In this document: positions 13,901 to 20,753 of the stretch, in pieces
Layout: each line of letters starts with the position of its first letter
Position numbering within the stretch: the stretch's first letter is position 1
Assembly: GCF_001583495.1 (NCBI RefSeq)
Contig: NZ_LQAQ01000112.1
Location: 62,001 to 126,000, forward strand
Origin: Flammeovirga sp. SJP92
GTDB taxonomy: Bacteria; Bacteroidota; Bacteroidia; Cytophagales; Flammeovirgaceae
Direction: 5' to 3'
DNA: 64,000 nt
Notes under the pieces: generated by a model
What the model was told of the DNA's origin: nothing
Database searches by the model: none
The model's input: only the letters and a program-made list of their open reading frames with translations
Made by a program: the position numbers and the translations under genes

Positions 13901-14969
13901 TGATAAAGGATGTGAGGAATCGAAAACATATACTGTAACATCACCTTCAGCTTTAGAAGGCGAAATAGCACAAGTTGTAAACCCAACTTGTGTAGAAGGA
14001 GGTGATGCTTCTATTGCATTAAGTATTTCAGGAGGAACTGCACCATACACGTATGAGTGGAGCAATGGAATGACAACCGAAAGTATTGAAAACTTGGCAA
14101 GCGGTAGTTATTCAGTAGTAGTTACAGATAAAAATGGGTGTTCTATTACACTTTCACAGGAAATCATAGATCCAGATCCAATTGTTGTCGACATCCATAA
14201 TCTTACTGACTTTATTGAGATTTGCGAAGGAGCATTTTACACTATCGATGCGGGTAGTCAATGGAAAGATGTAAGATGGACTTCAGATAGAGGTTTAGAT
14301 GATTTCAATAGAACCTTAATTATCACTGAAGCGGGTAACTATACATTACATCTTACAACAACAGAGGGCTGTGAAACGACATATGATTTTGAGGTTGTAC
14401 ACCGTGATGATCTTTTAATTCCTCAATTCTTGATTGATCACTCAGCTCAAGAGAAATTTGATACTTATGTTATTGTAGATCTTACTCAGCCTGTTCCTGA
14501 TGATATTTCATGGACTATTGAACCACAAATTGAAGTGGTAGACTCAACAGATTATACCTATGAAATCAGGTTTACCCAAGCTGGTGAATATACAATCCGT
14601 CAACGTTCTGTGTTAGCAGGTTGTGTGGCGGAAAAAGTACAGACTGTAAATGTAGGCGTTTTTGCAGGAGGTCGTTTTGGAATTATTGGTGATAATGTTT
14701 CTAATGAAAAAGAAGAAATTAGAATATTTGAAGTCACTCCAAACCCATCTAAAGGAACCTTCAGCGTTTATATTGGTTTGTCAGAACAAATGAATGCCTA
14801 TGTATCACTGCATCAAATGAACGGATTGAAACTTTGGGATCAGTCTTTGAAAAACAGTGATCATTATGAAATTAAATATTCAAACGAAAAACTTCCAACC
14901 GGTATGTACTTGTTGAAATTGCACACTCTGAAAGGGGTGAAAGTTTTAAAAGTAATGATCGGAAACTAG
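4977..14969 (+). CDS. Giant SprB-repeat surface protein with T9SS type A sorting domain
   Basis: A 3,330-residue secreted protein. Residues 1-22 form a signal peptide; three ATGs in a row (4977, 4980, 4983) make the exact start ambiguous. The middle is made of beta-sandwich modules. Residues ~2350-3070 contain about nine consecutive SprB-type repeats, each opening with P-x-C-x-G-x-x-D-G-x-I and then a GG-x-x-P-Y-x-x-x-W core, 77-86 residues apart. A further copy starts near residue 1520 (TCKGINNGSFDLSVEGGYAPY without its last residue). The last ~80 residues are a type A T9SS tail (V-x-P-N-P-S-K-G, then LPTGMYLLK and a final KVLKVMI). SprB of Flavobacterium johnsoniae is the mobile gliding adhesin, but it carries a type B tail, so orthology is not claimed. 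Likely role: a long adhesin exported by T9SS. Confidence 0.9.
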   Translation: MMMKTIRLFILLLLVTSIVEASTLAIKPTRLFSINADDTQHCEGVKFLAPPILGTIASGNYTWKVYDINNNEIKIPGTNTNIGSNLGTGNETLGLTSATIGNENIGKDLFLVVSRGNFKSQSSDKIIVNKILEAPVVGNQEIDPLYGAVIPITVNRSDFSNGTVSITFVAYEDTSSPEPDVYFSGSFNFSDTEFYRKASNSAYSIELVDINTGSGEYKFNLYYEPKLFYNDSDELTNNKYGKVISSTYLFDIFEGIVSDPQKKANNCNEVMEITFSSFWKDQFKSTYTGNTNFTTTSFGNNVTISVSNEGGFYYDPAETTSLPVGFYSYQNDGEELNGSNTEIILPAHQNFNDDKIYSVLTTHIFDGVTEVESTSILNSSDQTVSITVSNPVDKPNFIVTGKDFSDSNLNPDDFLVNDVSITTNFNNKDLFRNGINNIFTLYGEEPDATGHSSIATETIDTGAGNSATSIVTYYGDKQKSGTYNFDLHFKDESESFFSVSESYIIPNEINFTSDQWDRYVTTVTESYHDAKDGIINTSFNSNYEYSLKLQSESGSSSTFVPFDSEGDILAVETLFSEGNVGTYEFIVQASNRDASEYKVKNTGRTSLTIERKQALSGSVNINTINDEGLDLTKYHYPLSENHQMSFSIIPGGGSESYEIYGVTNGYEQEDFQLGTDGEYFLQNFKLNTSYTIFLMDNVDKARDIWVSTAGNIKSSVIDDSGTKGYFKKESIGQITNQLNLLIDELKVYNGVEDRTDKALSGHINCFGESVNLIFTIDTRARGLSQGIDQNEIKFALIPKNGTPTLINYNEDNTISVNIVTPQNYDVQYDGVVAGEYDLWVLEHEDLFLDGTFNGYKINTTTIEITQPSEISITFEKEPSTTNQSASDLFWYKDDADADQFYHVSRNGGTDGTFYVNFDGGVGNYSFDLIDDSGNEVKSSTTISGVAYQFDALEAGTYKVGTFSDQSICTVIPSNTNDQYTVEAPDALTFTTSAENKGGLTEYQVSGNNQSDGVITINVSDGIPDYSALIYKYDDTGNSYQLIASKNVDDFRGSHSFTGLSAGDYKIVVKDKYYTFGSSIATVTDFSTAFPDTDNTTGDVVVSGVVTLNEPPPLAITVKALDFNASNNTLFVDIDDSEDTEQLHVQCNFGAKAYTGVVQVEISGGIPYYVQADNNIFYKLSYEDGDGNSISTTYSATYNATEGKYISETKTHNALPAGEITITYEAFSKDVDASDVEHDDKSVAYDLQAPEALAIEFKAPELPTCITGTPVTGDETTNGILKLSVEGGIFLRNADQRYYNVFTQHTTYPIYSDTVSQFRLADNGNHISSTLQIKVEDRYNCPCKDITLTPEYSNSIYDETTRNDNQTEIQTIATAVKNDDTVEEPTTFPYFLSDYPPIEADIVSNWTSCKEGEDGSLVVSNLIGGTGQSYQVGLFVQGSGTPLQETTKNASDEFVFNNLPQGNYEVKVIFDKCQFYRPIDTISLTYINKNNQTTSIGTITNAVVEVKEPVPVELTLSDVNIPTCKGINNGSFDLSVEGGYAPYTVRIWQQDDGSEGVVYHDEEYLDAISVGTSTGLENTSPVAFSINNLLGGKYYKIYIEDALGCTHVERYINFENEKYSELGIDEPNSNSDDLYGTQFLQQKHLYSSLSLSSKKTSCEASADGEILLSVNNVLTNTFQVRWVRNRTEFDATDVKTVSAGMDNLLAFNGLENGSYSFQYNEGGSCGWKDFGPTIPITSLPDITASFIENIIPSEQGCGLYSLRTGIASTAVPITFTLQKEVAGSWNDEDKVVGSNNAVETFSNLGAGTYRIGLSYHNACDTYYSDSYTLGNFVLNTIDLENQITCWNDLGSIAVSARLDGNLVQGDVNYILYKLEGGNYVESTSNTLGVFESLEAGDYYVKATKGADVSCLQTSEFTYFSINIPDALQLNVQADNTLPVRCSGSYTATAIVNITGGVAPYTLSVSDGFSDEREIEFDAEGTYNIENLSWGGDYSFILVDGDCSDEVTGNLTFDANDIVLNATPADKDYCALNTGSVDIELQNISNNVEVILDGEFYQNINTLTFTISNLEAGQHSIKVTDLTTSCESEVIEFNIEQETKGYYADYEVVASPNCDSEDGEVNLLVKDLDDNPLNINDFTILWVEDNLTSVTRSDLGKGIHKVMLTDQRGCQEELTVQLNAINAAAFEEDIALRELPYCNQPTGEVVIKATSGKSPFSFVPYEGITVLDQNTTTGTFRLGGLKVDEEYNFELRDASCESYITIKIEDEKVGHVFGKVAGNVTPASCGKEIGSYELTSYAEEDYSIEWLGTSQKGKLLENVLAGDYEALIIHNDTQCDTTIQISIGERSAVVLALVATDSSNCGLGTGSIEVIASGGGNSYSYEWKKGNFEFDEKSELISDLFSGVYHVTAYDQYGCSSNTLRITIQDRETLKAVLLPIQNSTCKEVNDGEMQVIVSGGLAPYEFNWDNTGFVEGKDTNTALASGNHVVIVKDQRGCTFETNIVTLEADDPIKLILEKSNPTCFGASDGTFEIAGINKDASFINTLILKDSLDNVVSTSGYKTLFEGLSSGEYILEVISNSGCTVNASVKLEDPDPLKLELDYANQPKCLDGTDGRISVNTIGGSGDFTYLWTNQAGQTVGNASLLENVGVGTYSLKVTDNNSSLNCSADGTFTIEELDTLSIAKIDLVSPKCNGNADGSIEIRIQGGEAPYQIEWDGFNNFTNKLNNITVGDYRVIITDRNACVKDTVISLVEQPDPLQVTVISKTDASCDELSDGSAEIFVQGGTLPYTIKWNNNQRGTSLQNVSKGTYFVDVTDRNGCTFERVEVQINAPDPIVGEIIELTDPSCVGAFDGSVVLKATGGTKDYILTSTNAVFIESLTDSTFKVEGYGQGLYDLQLTDKNACRSNFISFRLNDPASIQVDSVKIVETSCFGSEDGSITVHASGGTNNLSYVWDNGRIGNFVDGLSAGKYTVYISDIDKGCEESKTYTVTSPSALEGEIAQVVNPTCVEGGDASIALSISGGTAPYTYEWSNGMTTESIENLASGSYSVVVTDKNGCSITLSQEIIDPDPIVVDIHNLTDFIEICEGAFYTIDAGSQWKDVRWTSDRGLDDFNRTLIITEAGNYTLHLTTTEGCETTYDFEVVHRDDLLIPQFLIDHSAQEKFDTYVIVDLTQPVPDDISWTIEPQIEVVDSTDYTYEIRFTQAGEYTIRQRSVLAGCVAEKVQTVNVGVFAGGRFGIIGDNVSNEKEEIRIFEVTPNPSKGTFSVYIGLSEQMNAYVSLHQMNGLKLWDQSLKNSDHYEIKYSNEKLPTGMYLLKLHTLKGVKVLKVMIGN
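12030..14190 (+). repeat. Tandem SprB-type repeats within the 3,330-residue protein
   Basis: About nine in-frame copies start near 12048, 12290, 12528, 12786, 13038, 13273, 13504, 13756 and 13987. Spacing is 231-258 bases. Each opens with a Cys followed within about eight residues by a D/N-G pair. The copies are diverged in DNA but constant in pattern, so this is an old protein repeat rather than a recent DNA expansion. Confidence 0.85.
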
Positions 14970-14981
14970 AATAGAATTAAC

Positions 14982-17900
14982 ATGAATAGCAAACTTTTAA
15001 TCAGCAATCTTCTGCTGTTGCTTATTACATTTCAAGTAAATGCCCAGAACTTTTCAGAAGTAACGGTAGAGGGGTTAGAGGCTTTAAATAACAGTACTTA
15101 TATCAGTGCTGATTTAAATGGGAACCAAGAGAAAAATGATGTCATTTACGCTGGTATCAATTCCTCATCAACTTGGGTTATTGGTGCCAAGTACATTAGC
15201 GGTGGTGAATGGTTGGACTGGAGTAATGGGTTAGAACCTGTTGCTTCTCCAAAAATATCTATCGGAGATCTTAATAAAGATGGTAGAATGGACTTGTTTG
15301 TTGCAGGTAAAGACATTAATACGAATTCTGCTCGAATTGATGTTTACATCAATAACGGTAATGGTTCATGGACTAATATAAATTCAAGTATTCCTCAGTT
15401 AGAAAATGCTTCTATTATTTCAGGTGATTTTAGAGCTGAAGGAGAAAATGGATTATTGATTTCGGGTAAGAATAGTAGTGGAGAAATCCAGACAAGATAT
15501 TTCGTTTATAGAAGCAGTAACTTTGTTGAACTTGATGTGGATATTCTAGGGTATCAAAACGCAGAAACTATCGCTTTTGATGCCAATAATGATGGTAGAA
15601 TAGATGTCTTGTTTTCTGGAGATAACCCTTATGGAAATAGAGAAACAAAGCTTTACCATAACTTAGGAAAAGGAGAGTATGAAGCACAAGCAATATCTTT
15701 TCCTGCATTAAACCAGACAAAATTAAAAGTTGCTGACTTCAATAATGATGGCTATTCGGATTTAGTGATGACAGGTTTGAATGCATCAAATCAACCATCC
15801 ACTTATACTTACATTAATAACACTGGTATTTGGCAACAAGTAAACTGGGGCTTAGATAATATTGCAACAGGAGGTTTGGAAGTAGGTGATTTTAATAGAG
15901 ATGGATACATTGATGTTTTCTTAAACGGTTATGATCGATCTTACAGCCGTATTACGCAGCTGTATTATAATAATGCAGGAACCTCTTTTACCAATTCTAC
16001 TATTTCATTTAAAGAAATTACTTCAGGTGACCTTACCGTTCTTGATTGGAACAACAATGATAAGCTAGATGTCTTACTTTCAGGTACAACTGCTTTTGGT
16101 ACTGAAATATTTTTATACCAAAATGATTTCACAAGTGCAGTTACTGCTCCCCAAGTACCCACACCATTGACGCCAGTTGTGCAAGTCAATACAGTGAAGA
16201 TTTTCTGGAATGATGTAGCCGATGCTATTGCGTATGATCTTAAGATAGGAACTTCATCAGGAGCAGGAGATGTAGTAAGTGCAGATGCTGAATCAGATGG
16301 AACTAGAAAGCTATTTTCATACGGAAAAACATTCTTTGAACAATTGACGATTGATTCCTTAGCGGAAGGGAAATATTATTATTCTATTCAATCTATTGGA
16401 TCAGATTACAAGGGTAGTGGTTTTTCTACTGAAGATTCATTTACCATTTGTGATAAACCTGATTTAGGTGAAGACCTTGAGATTTGTTTAGAGGAAGCGG
16501 TGACATTCTCTGCAGGTACAGGAAATGAAGTGGTCACTTGGAAAAATATGAGTACCGGAGAGGTGTTAGGGTCAGGATTTACTTTAAATTATAAAGTAGA
16601 GGAAGCTCTTTCAATAGTGGTTGAAGTATCAAAACCAACTTACGGTTGTGTGATGAAAGATACTGTTCAAATCAATACACTTGCTCTTCCAGAAATTACA
16701 ATGCCGAAAACAGCCAATAGTTGTATCAATGAAAAATATACTTATACATTAGATCAAACCTACGCAAAAGTAACTTGGACTTCTAAAGATGGTACTCCAC
16801 TGGAAACAACAGATACTTCTTTCACTCTTTTACTTGAAAAAGAAGAAGTAGTCACTTTGACTGTAGAAAACGAAGACGGCTGTACATCTACTCAAGACAT
16901 TACAATAACGCCTTATGAAGAAGTTGATCCACAAGCACCAACGGAAGTTTTTATCTGTAAAGGAGAAGAAAATACAATTTCACTTCCTGATTCATGGGAA
17001 AAAGTCGTTTGGCAAAATTTAGATGATGGTTCAGATCCTGTTGAGAGTGATACTTACACCTACATTTCTAACGTAGAGGAAAGAGTACAAGTAACAGTAA
17101 CGGACGCGAATGGCTGTGTTGGAACAGATATTATTACATTAAAAGTATGGGATCTGCCTACGATTGATTTAGGAGAAGACTTACAAGTTTGTAAAGATGA
17201 GACCATTACTTTTACTACAGACGATTGGAAAACTATTCAATGGAAAAGAAAAAGTGATGGTAATATCATCGGTTCTGAAATGACATTGGAATGGACGGTA
17301 GCACAAACAGATGTTTTATACCTGGCAGTTGAAAATGAAAATGGTTGCTGGTCTTATGATACCTTAGAAATTGAAATGCTTGAACTTCCAGTCATTACAT
17401 TAGAAGAGGAGTATTTTACTTGTTTCCAAGAAGTAACTGCCATTGAAGCTGGCGAACATACCACATACAAATGGTGGGATGTCAATGCGGATACCTTAAT
17501 GGGTGAAGGAAAAGTATTGGCCTATACAGCTACGGAAGATATTGAAATCAAATTCACAGCAACAAATGCTGACGGTTGTGAACTTTCAAAAACAATTCAA
17601 TCTAGAGTTAGGGAATTGCCAGCAGTATCGATTGGAGATGACTTGAATACGTGTATAGATGGGTTCTTGACCATCAATCTAACAACAAATGATTGGGCTT
17701 CGATTGAATGGGGTGCTTTGCAAACCTCTGCTCATACTGCAACAGATGTAACTCAAGTTGAATGGGATTTTGCGGTTGATGATACGGTTTGGGTAAAAGT
17801 GATTGACAATAATGGATGTGTAAACACGGATACACTTAAAGTAACAATTTGGGATGAGCCAGATCCAGGTCTTTCAGAAGAAGTATTTATTTGTGAATAT

Positions 17901-20747
17901 GAGACATTAACATTAGAAGCAACTCAATCATGGGCTAATGTTGAATGGAAAAGATTATCAGATGAAACAGTAGTAAGCACTGAGAATACCTATAGTATAT
18001 TAATTACAGAGCAAGACACTGTGGTACACACTGTATCAGATGGTAATGGATGTGTTGGAATTGATACGGTAGTTGTAAAAGTATATCCACGCCCTGAGTT
18101 CGATTTAGGAAATGATACATTGATATGTTACAGTTCTTCTATTGATTTAGATGTTGGTGGAGGGTATACACAAGTGGAGTGGTATTCCAAAAATCAAGGA
18201 AAATTAGCAGAAACTTCTCGTTTGTTGAATTGGACCGTAACGGAGACTGATTCAGTTTGGGCCATTGCAACAAATACTGAAGGATGTCAGAACGTTGATT
18301 CTATCTATGTAGAAATGGCACCACTTCCAACTCCAAATATTGGCGAAGAATTAAGAGCATGTATTGGAGATGTGGAAACAATTGATGGAGGAGATTGGAA
18401 AACTTACCAATGGACTTCAGGACAATATGGAGATCTTGGTACAGATAAAACCATTGCGTATACTTTTGCAGTTCAAGATACAATTTGGCTGACAGTAACA
18501 AATGAGAATAACTGTACTGAATACGACTCATTGATCATCAATCCATTTGCACTACCTGATTTTACAATGGGTGAAGATCAAGTGATCTGTTACAAAACAA
18601 GTGCTGAATTATCTATTGGTAATGACACTTGGACTAATGTAAAATGGTTCTCAAAAGAAAGAGGAGAAATTGCCACTAACGTAAATTCAATCACTTATAC
18701 AGCCACAGTGAAGGACTCAATTTTTACGGAAGTGACCAATGAAAATGGTTGTATCGCATATGATACCTTAGTGATGGGAGTTTATGATCTTCCGGTGTTT
18801 GAAACACAAGGAACAAAAGAGATTTGTCATTTATCGAATTACCAATTAACGGTTGATTCATCTTTAGATTCAGTGAATTGGTATGTGTTAGGAGAAAATA
18901 GCCCATTTGTAGAAAATCAAAGGTTTATCACTGCTCAAATGACAGAAACGATTACTTATGTAGTAGAGGCTTTCAATGTTGAAAGATGTGTGTGGTATGA
19001 CACTGTTGAAGTAAAACAGTTAGCGCTTCCTGAATTTTCTTTAGGAGCGGATCAGTCTATTTGCTACAATACTGAAGTAGTTATTGAGGTTGACAGAGAA
19101 ATTGAGTCAGTAGATTATATCCATTGGTATTCAACGTTTGAAGGAAAACTAGACAACGATGATAATACTTCTTTTACTCAAGAAGTTTTTAATGATGAGA
19201 CAATTTGGGTAGAAATAGGAAATACAAATGGCTGTATTTACAGAGATACAGTGGAAGTGAAAGTGCTAGAATTACCGACATTTGAGTTAGGAGAGACACA
19301 ACAGATTTGTTACTTAGAATCTACAACTTTTGAAGTTGGAATTTCATCAGACATCGTGAAATGGTCTTCTCATTTATTAGGTGAAATTAAAGAAGGAAAT
19401 GAGTACACTCACAGTGTATATGAAACAGATACAATTTACGTTGAACGTACTAACGAATTGGGTTGTATTTGGAAAGATACAGTTACAGTAGAAATGCTTG
19501 AGTTGCCAGATTTCCAAATTCCTGAAACTTATGAGATCTGTTTTGATCAAGAAGGTACTATCAAAGTAGAAGGAGATTGGAGTAAAGTGGAATGGTTGGA
19601 TATCAATCACAATACATATGCAGAGGATGGAACTTCTTATACTTTTACTGCAGATGAAAGCCATACTATTGTGGCAAAAGTAACTTCTTGGCAAGGCTGT
19701 GTAAGTTATGATACAACAGAAATTGAAGTATTAGAATTACCAATTGCCAAAGCTGGAGAGGATAAAGTGATTTGTACTGCCGATATTGTTCAAATTGGAG
19801 AAAACGAATCCAATGCAGATTGGACTTACAATTGGTTCCCATCTGAAGGATTGTCTGATGCGAGTATTGCAACACCGAACGCATCACCTCAAAGTACAAC
19901 CACTTACTATCTGCAAATTACAAACGACAAAGGGTGCGTATCTTTATTAGATTCAGTTACTGTAACCGTTAACGAATTTTATAGTGTAAATGCCGGTCCA
20001 GATGTAGAAATCTGTATTGGTGAAAGTGTTGAAATAGGAGGTTATCCAATCGTAGATGGAGGAGAGCATAACTATTCATTTGAGTGGAATAATGCGGCTA
20101 CACTTGATGATGCAAACGCCTCTCATCCACTGGCATTCCCAACTGAAACAACAGAATATATTGTGACAGCTAAACTTGGTGATTGTCTAGAATACCAAGA
20201 TACGGTCACAGTAACGGTACATAAACTACCTGAAATTACAATTAGTGAAGATGTATCTATTGGATACAAAGGAGAGGTAACATTAGAAGCTTCAGGAGGA
20301 AAATACTATCTTTGGGCACCTGATTATGAAATCAATTCTCCATCCATTTCATCACCTACAGTTTCACCAAAAGTAACGACCACATATACAGTACAAGTGA
20401 TGACAGAAAACGGGTGTGTAGATACAAAATCAATGACTGTCTTTGTCGGAAATGAGGTATTTGTGCCAAACTTATTTACTCCAAATGATGATGGTAAAAA
20501 CGACACCTTCCATGTGTATGGAAAGGGTATAAAAGAACTAGAACTTAAAGTAATGGACCACGCTGGAAAGACAGTCTATTATTCTGATAACTATAAAGAT
20601 ATCAATGAAAAAGGTTGGGACGGCAAACTAAATGGAGCGGACCTTCCAAATGGTACCTATTTATGGAAAATTGCTGGAATCTATGAGGACGGAACAGAAG
20701 TCAAGTATAACGGAACCACTCATGGAACGATTAACCTAAAACGATAA
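14982..20747 (+). CDS. FG-GAP and Ig-repeat adhesin with gliding-associated type B sorting domain
   Basis: A 1,921-residue secreted protein; the signal peptide ends near residue 21 (QVNAQ). Residues ~37-376 hold six FG-GAP/VCBS-like repeats with Ca2+-loop signatures (GDLNKDGRMDLFVAG, ADFNNDGYSDLVMTG, GDFNRDGYIDVFLNG and others). An FN3-like domain follows (~390-490), then about 17 Ig/PKD-like modules of ~79 residues, each beginning L-G-x-D-x-x-I-C. The last ~95 residues are a gliding motility-associated C-terminal domain (VFVPNLFTPNDDGKND, then GWDGKLNG and LPNGTYLW), i.e. a T9SS type B signal. The gene begins 12 bases after the SprB-type gene and ends 6 bases before the PorP/SprF-like gene. 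Type B cargo is known to need a cognate SprF-like protein, so these two genes are a predicted cargo and partner pair. Confidence 0.92.
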   Translation: MNSKLLISNLLLLLITFQVNAQNFSEVTVEGLEALNNSTYISADLNGNQEKNDVIYAGINSSSTWVIGAKYISGGEWLDWSNGLEPVASPKISIGDLNKDGRMDLFVAGKDINTNSARIDVYINNGNGSWTNINSSIPQLENASIISGDFRAEGENGLLISGKNSSGEIQTRYFVYRSSNFVELDVDILGYQNAETIAFDANNDGRIDVLFSGDNPYGNRETKLYHNLGKGEYEAQAISFPALNQTKLKVADFNNDGYSDLVMTGLNASNQPSTYTYINNTGIWQQVNWGLDNIATGGLEVGDFNRDGYIDVFLNGYDRSYSRITQLYYNNAGTSFTNSTISFKEITSGDLTVLDWNNNDKLDVLLSGTTAFGTEIFLYQNDFTSAVTAPQVPTPLTPVVQVNTVKIFWNDVADAIAYDLKIGTSSGAGDVVSADAESDGTRKLFSYGKTFFEQLTIDSLAEGKYYYSIQSIGSDYKGSGFSTEDSFTICDKPDLGEDLEICLEEAVTFSAGTGNEVVTWKNMSTGEVLGSGFTLNYKVEEALSIVVEVSKPTYGCVMKDTVQINTLALPEITMPKTANSCINEKYTYTLDQTYAKVTWTSKDGTPLETTDTSFTLLLEKEEVVTLTVENEDGCTSTQDITITPYEEVDPQAPTEVFICKGEENTISLPDSWEKVVWQNLDDGSDPVESDTYTYISNVEERVQVTVTDANGCVGTDIITLKVWDLPTIDLGEDLQVCKDETITFTTDDWKTIQWKRKSDGNIIGSEMTLEWTVAQTDVLYLAVENENGCWSYDTLEIEMLELPVITLEEEYFTCFQEVTAIEAGEHTTYKWWDVNADTLMGEGKVLAYTATEDIEIKFTATNADGCELSKTIQSRVRELPAVSIGDDLNTCIDGFLTINLTTNDWASIEWGALQTSAHTATDVTQVEWDFAVDDTVWVKVIDNNGCVNTDTLKVTIWDEPDPGLSEEVFICEYETLTLEATQSWANVEWKRLSDETVVSTENTYSILITEQDTVVHTVSDGNGCVGIDTVVVKVYPRPEFDLGNDTLICYSSSIDLDVGGGYTQVEWYSKNQGKLAETSRLLNWTVTETDSVWAIATNTEGCQNVDSIYVEMAPLPTPNIGEELRACIGDVETIDGGDWKTYQWTSGQYGDLGTDKTIAYTFAVQDTIWLTVTNENNCTEYDSLIINPFALPDFTMGEDQVICYKTSAELSIGNDTWTNVKWFSKERGEIATNVNSITYTATVKDSIFTEVTNENGCIAYDTLVMGVYDLPVFETQGTKEICHLSNYQLTVDSSLDSVNWYVLGENSPFVENQRFITAQMTETITYVVEAFNVERCVWYDTVEVKQLALPEFSLGADQSICYNTEVVIEVDREIESVDYIHWYSTFEGKLDNDDNTSFTQEVFNDETIWVEIGNTNGCIYRDTVEVKVLELPTFELGETQQICYLESTTFEVGISSDIVKWSSHLLGEIKEGNEYTHSVYETDTIYVERTNELGCIWKDTVTVEMLELPDFQIPETYEICFDQEGTIKVEGDWSKVEWLDINHNTYAEDGTSYTFTADESHTIVAKVTSWQGCVSYDTTEIEVLELPIAKAGEDKVICTADIVQIGENESNADWTYNWFPSEGLSDASIATPNASPQSTTTYYLQITNDKGCVSLLDSVTVTVNEFYSVNAGPDVEICIGESVEIGGYPIVDGGEHNYSFEWNNAATLDDANASHPLAFPTETTEYIVTAKLGDCLEYQDTVTVTVHKLPEITISEDVSIGYKGEVTLEASGGKYYLWAPDYEINSPSISSPTVSPKVTTTYTVQVMTENGCVDTKSMTVFVGNEVFVPNLFTPNDDGKNDTFHVYGKGIKELELKVMDHAGKTVYYSDNYKDINEKGWDGKLNGADLPNGTYLWKIAGIYEDGTEVKYNGTTHGTINLKR
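16465..20440 (+). repeat. About 17 tandem Ig/PKD-like modules in the type B adhesin
   Basis: Module starts near 16465, 17167, 17629, 18104, 18340, 19042, 19285, 19756 and 19999, among others, average about 236 bases apart. Each has a conserved Cys near the start (L-G-E-D-x-x-x-C), a central W-x-x-x-x-x-x-x-L/I and a Cys in N-x-x-G-C followed by D-T/D-S. The Cys pair could form one disulfide per module. Confidence 0.8.
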
Positions 20748-20753
20748 TAGAAA

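Noticed and set aside
19377-19899. Antisense ORFs opposite the Ig modules of the type B adhesin
   Set aside because: They lie opposite conserved repeats and have no start context or motif of their own.
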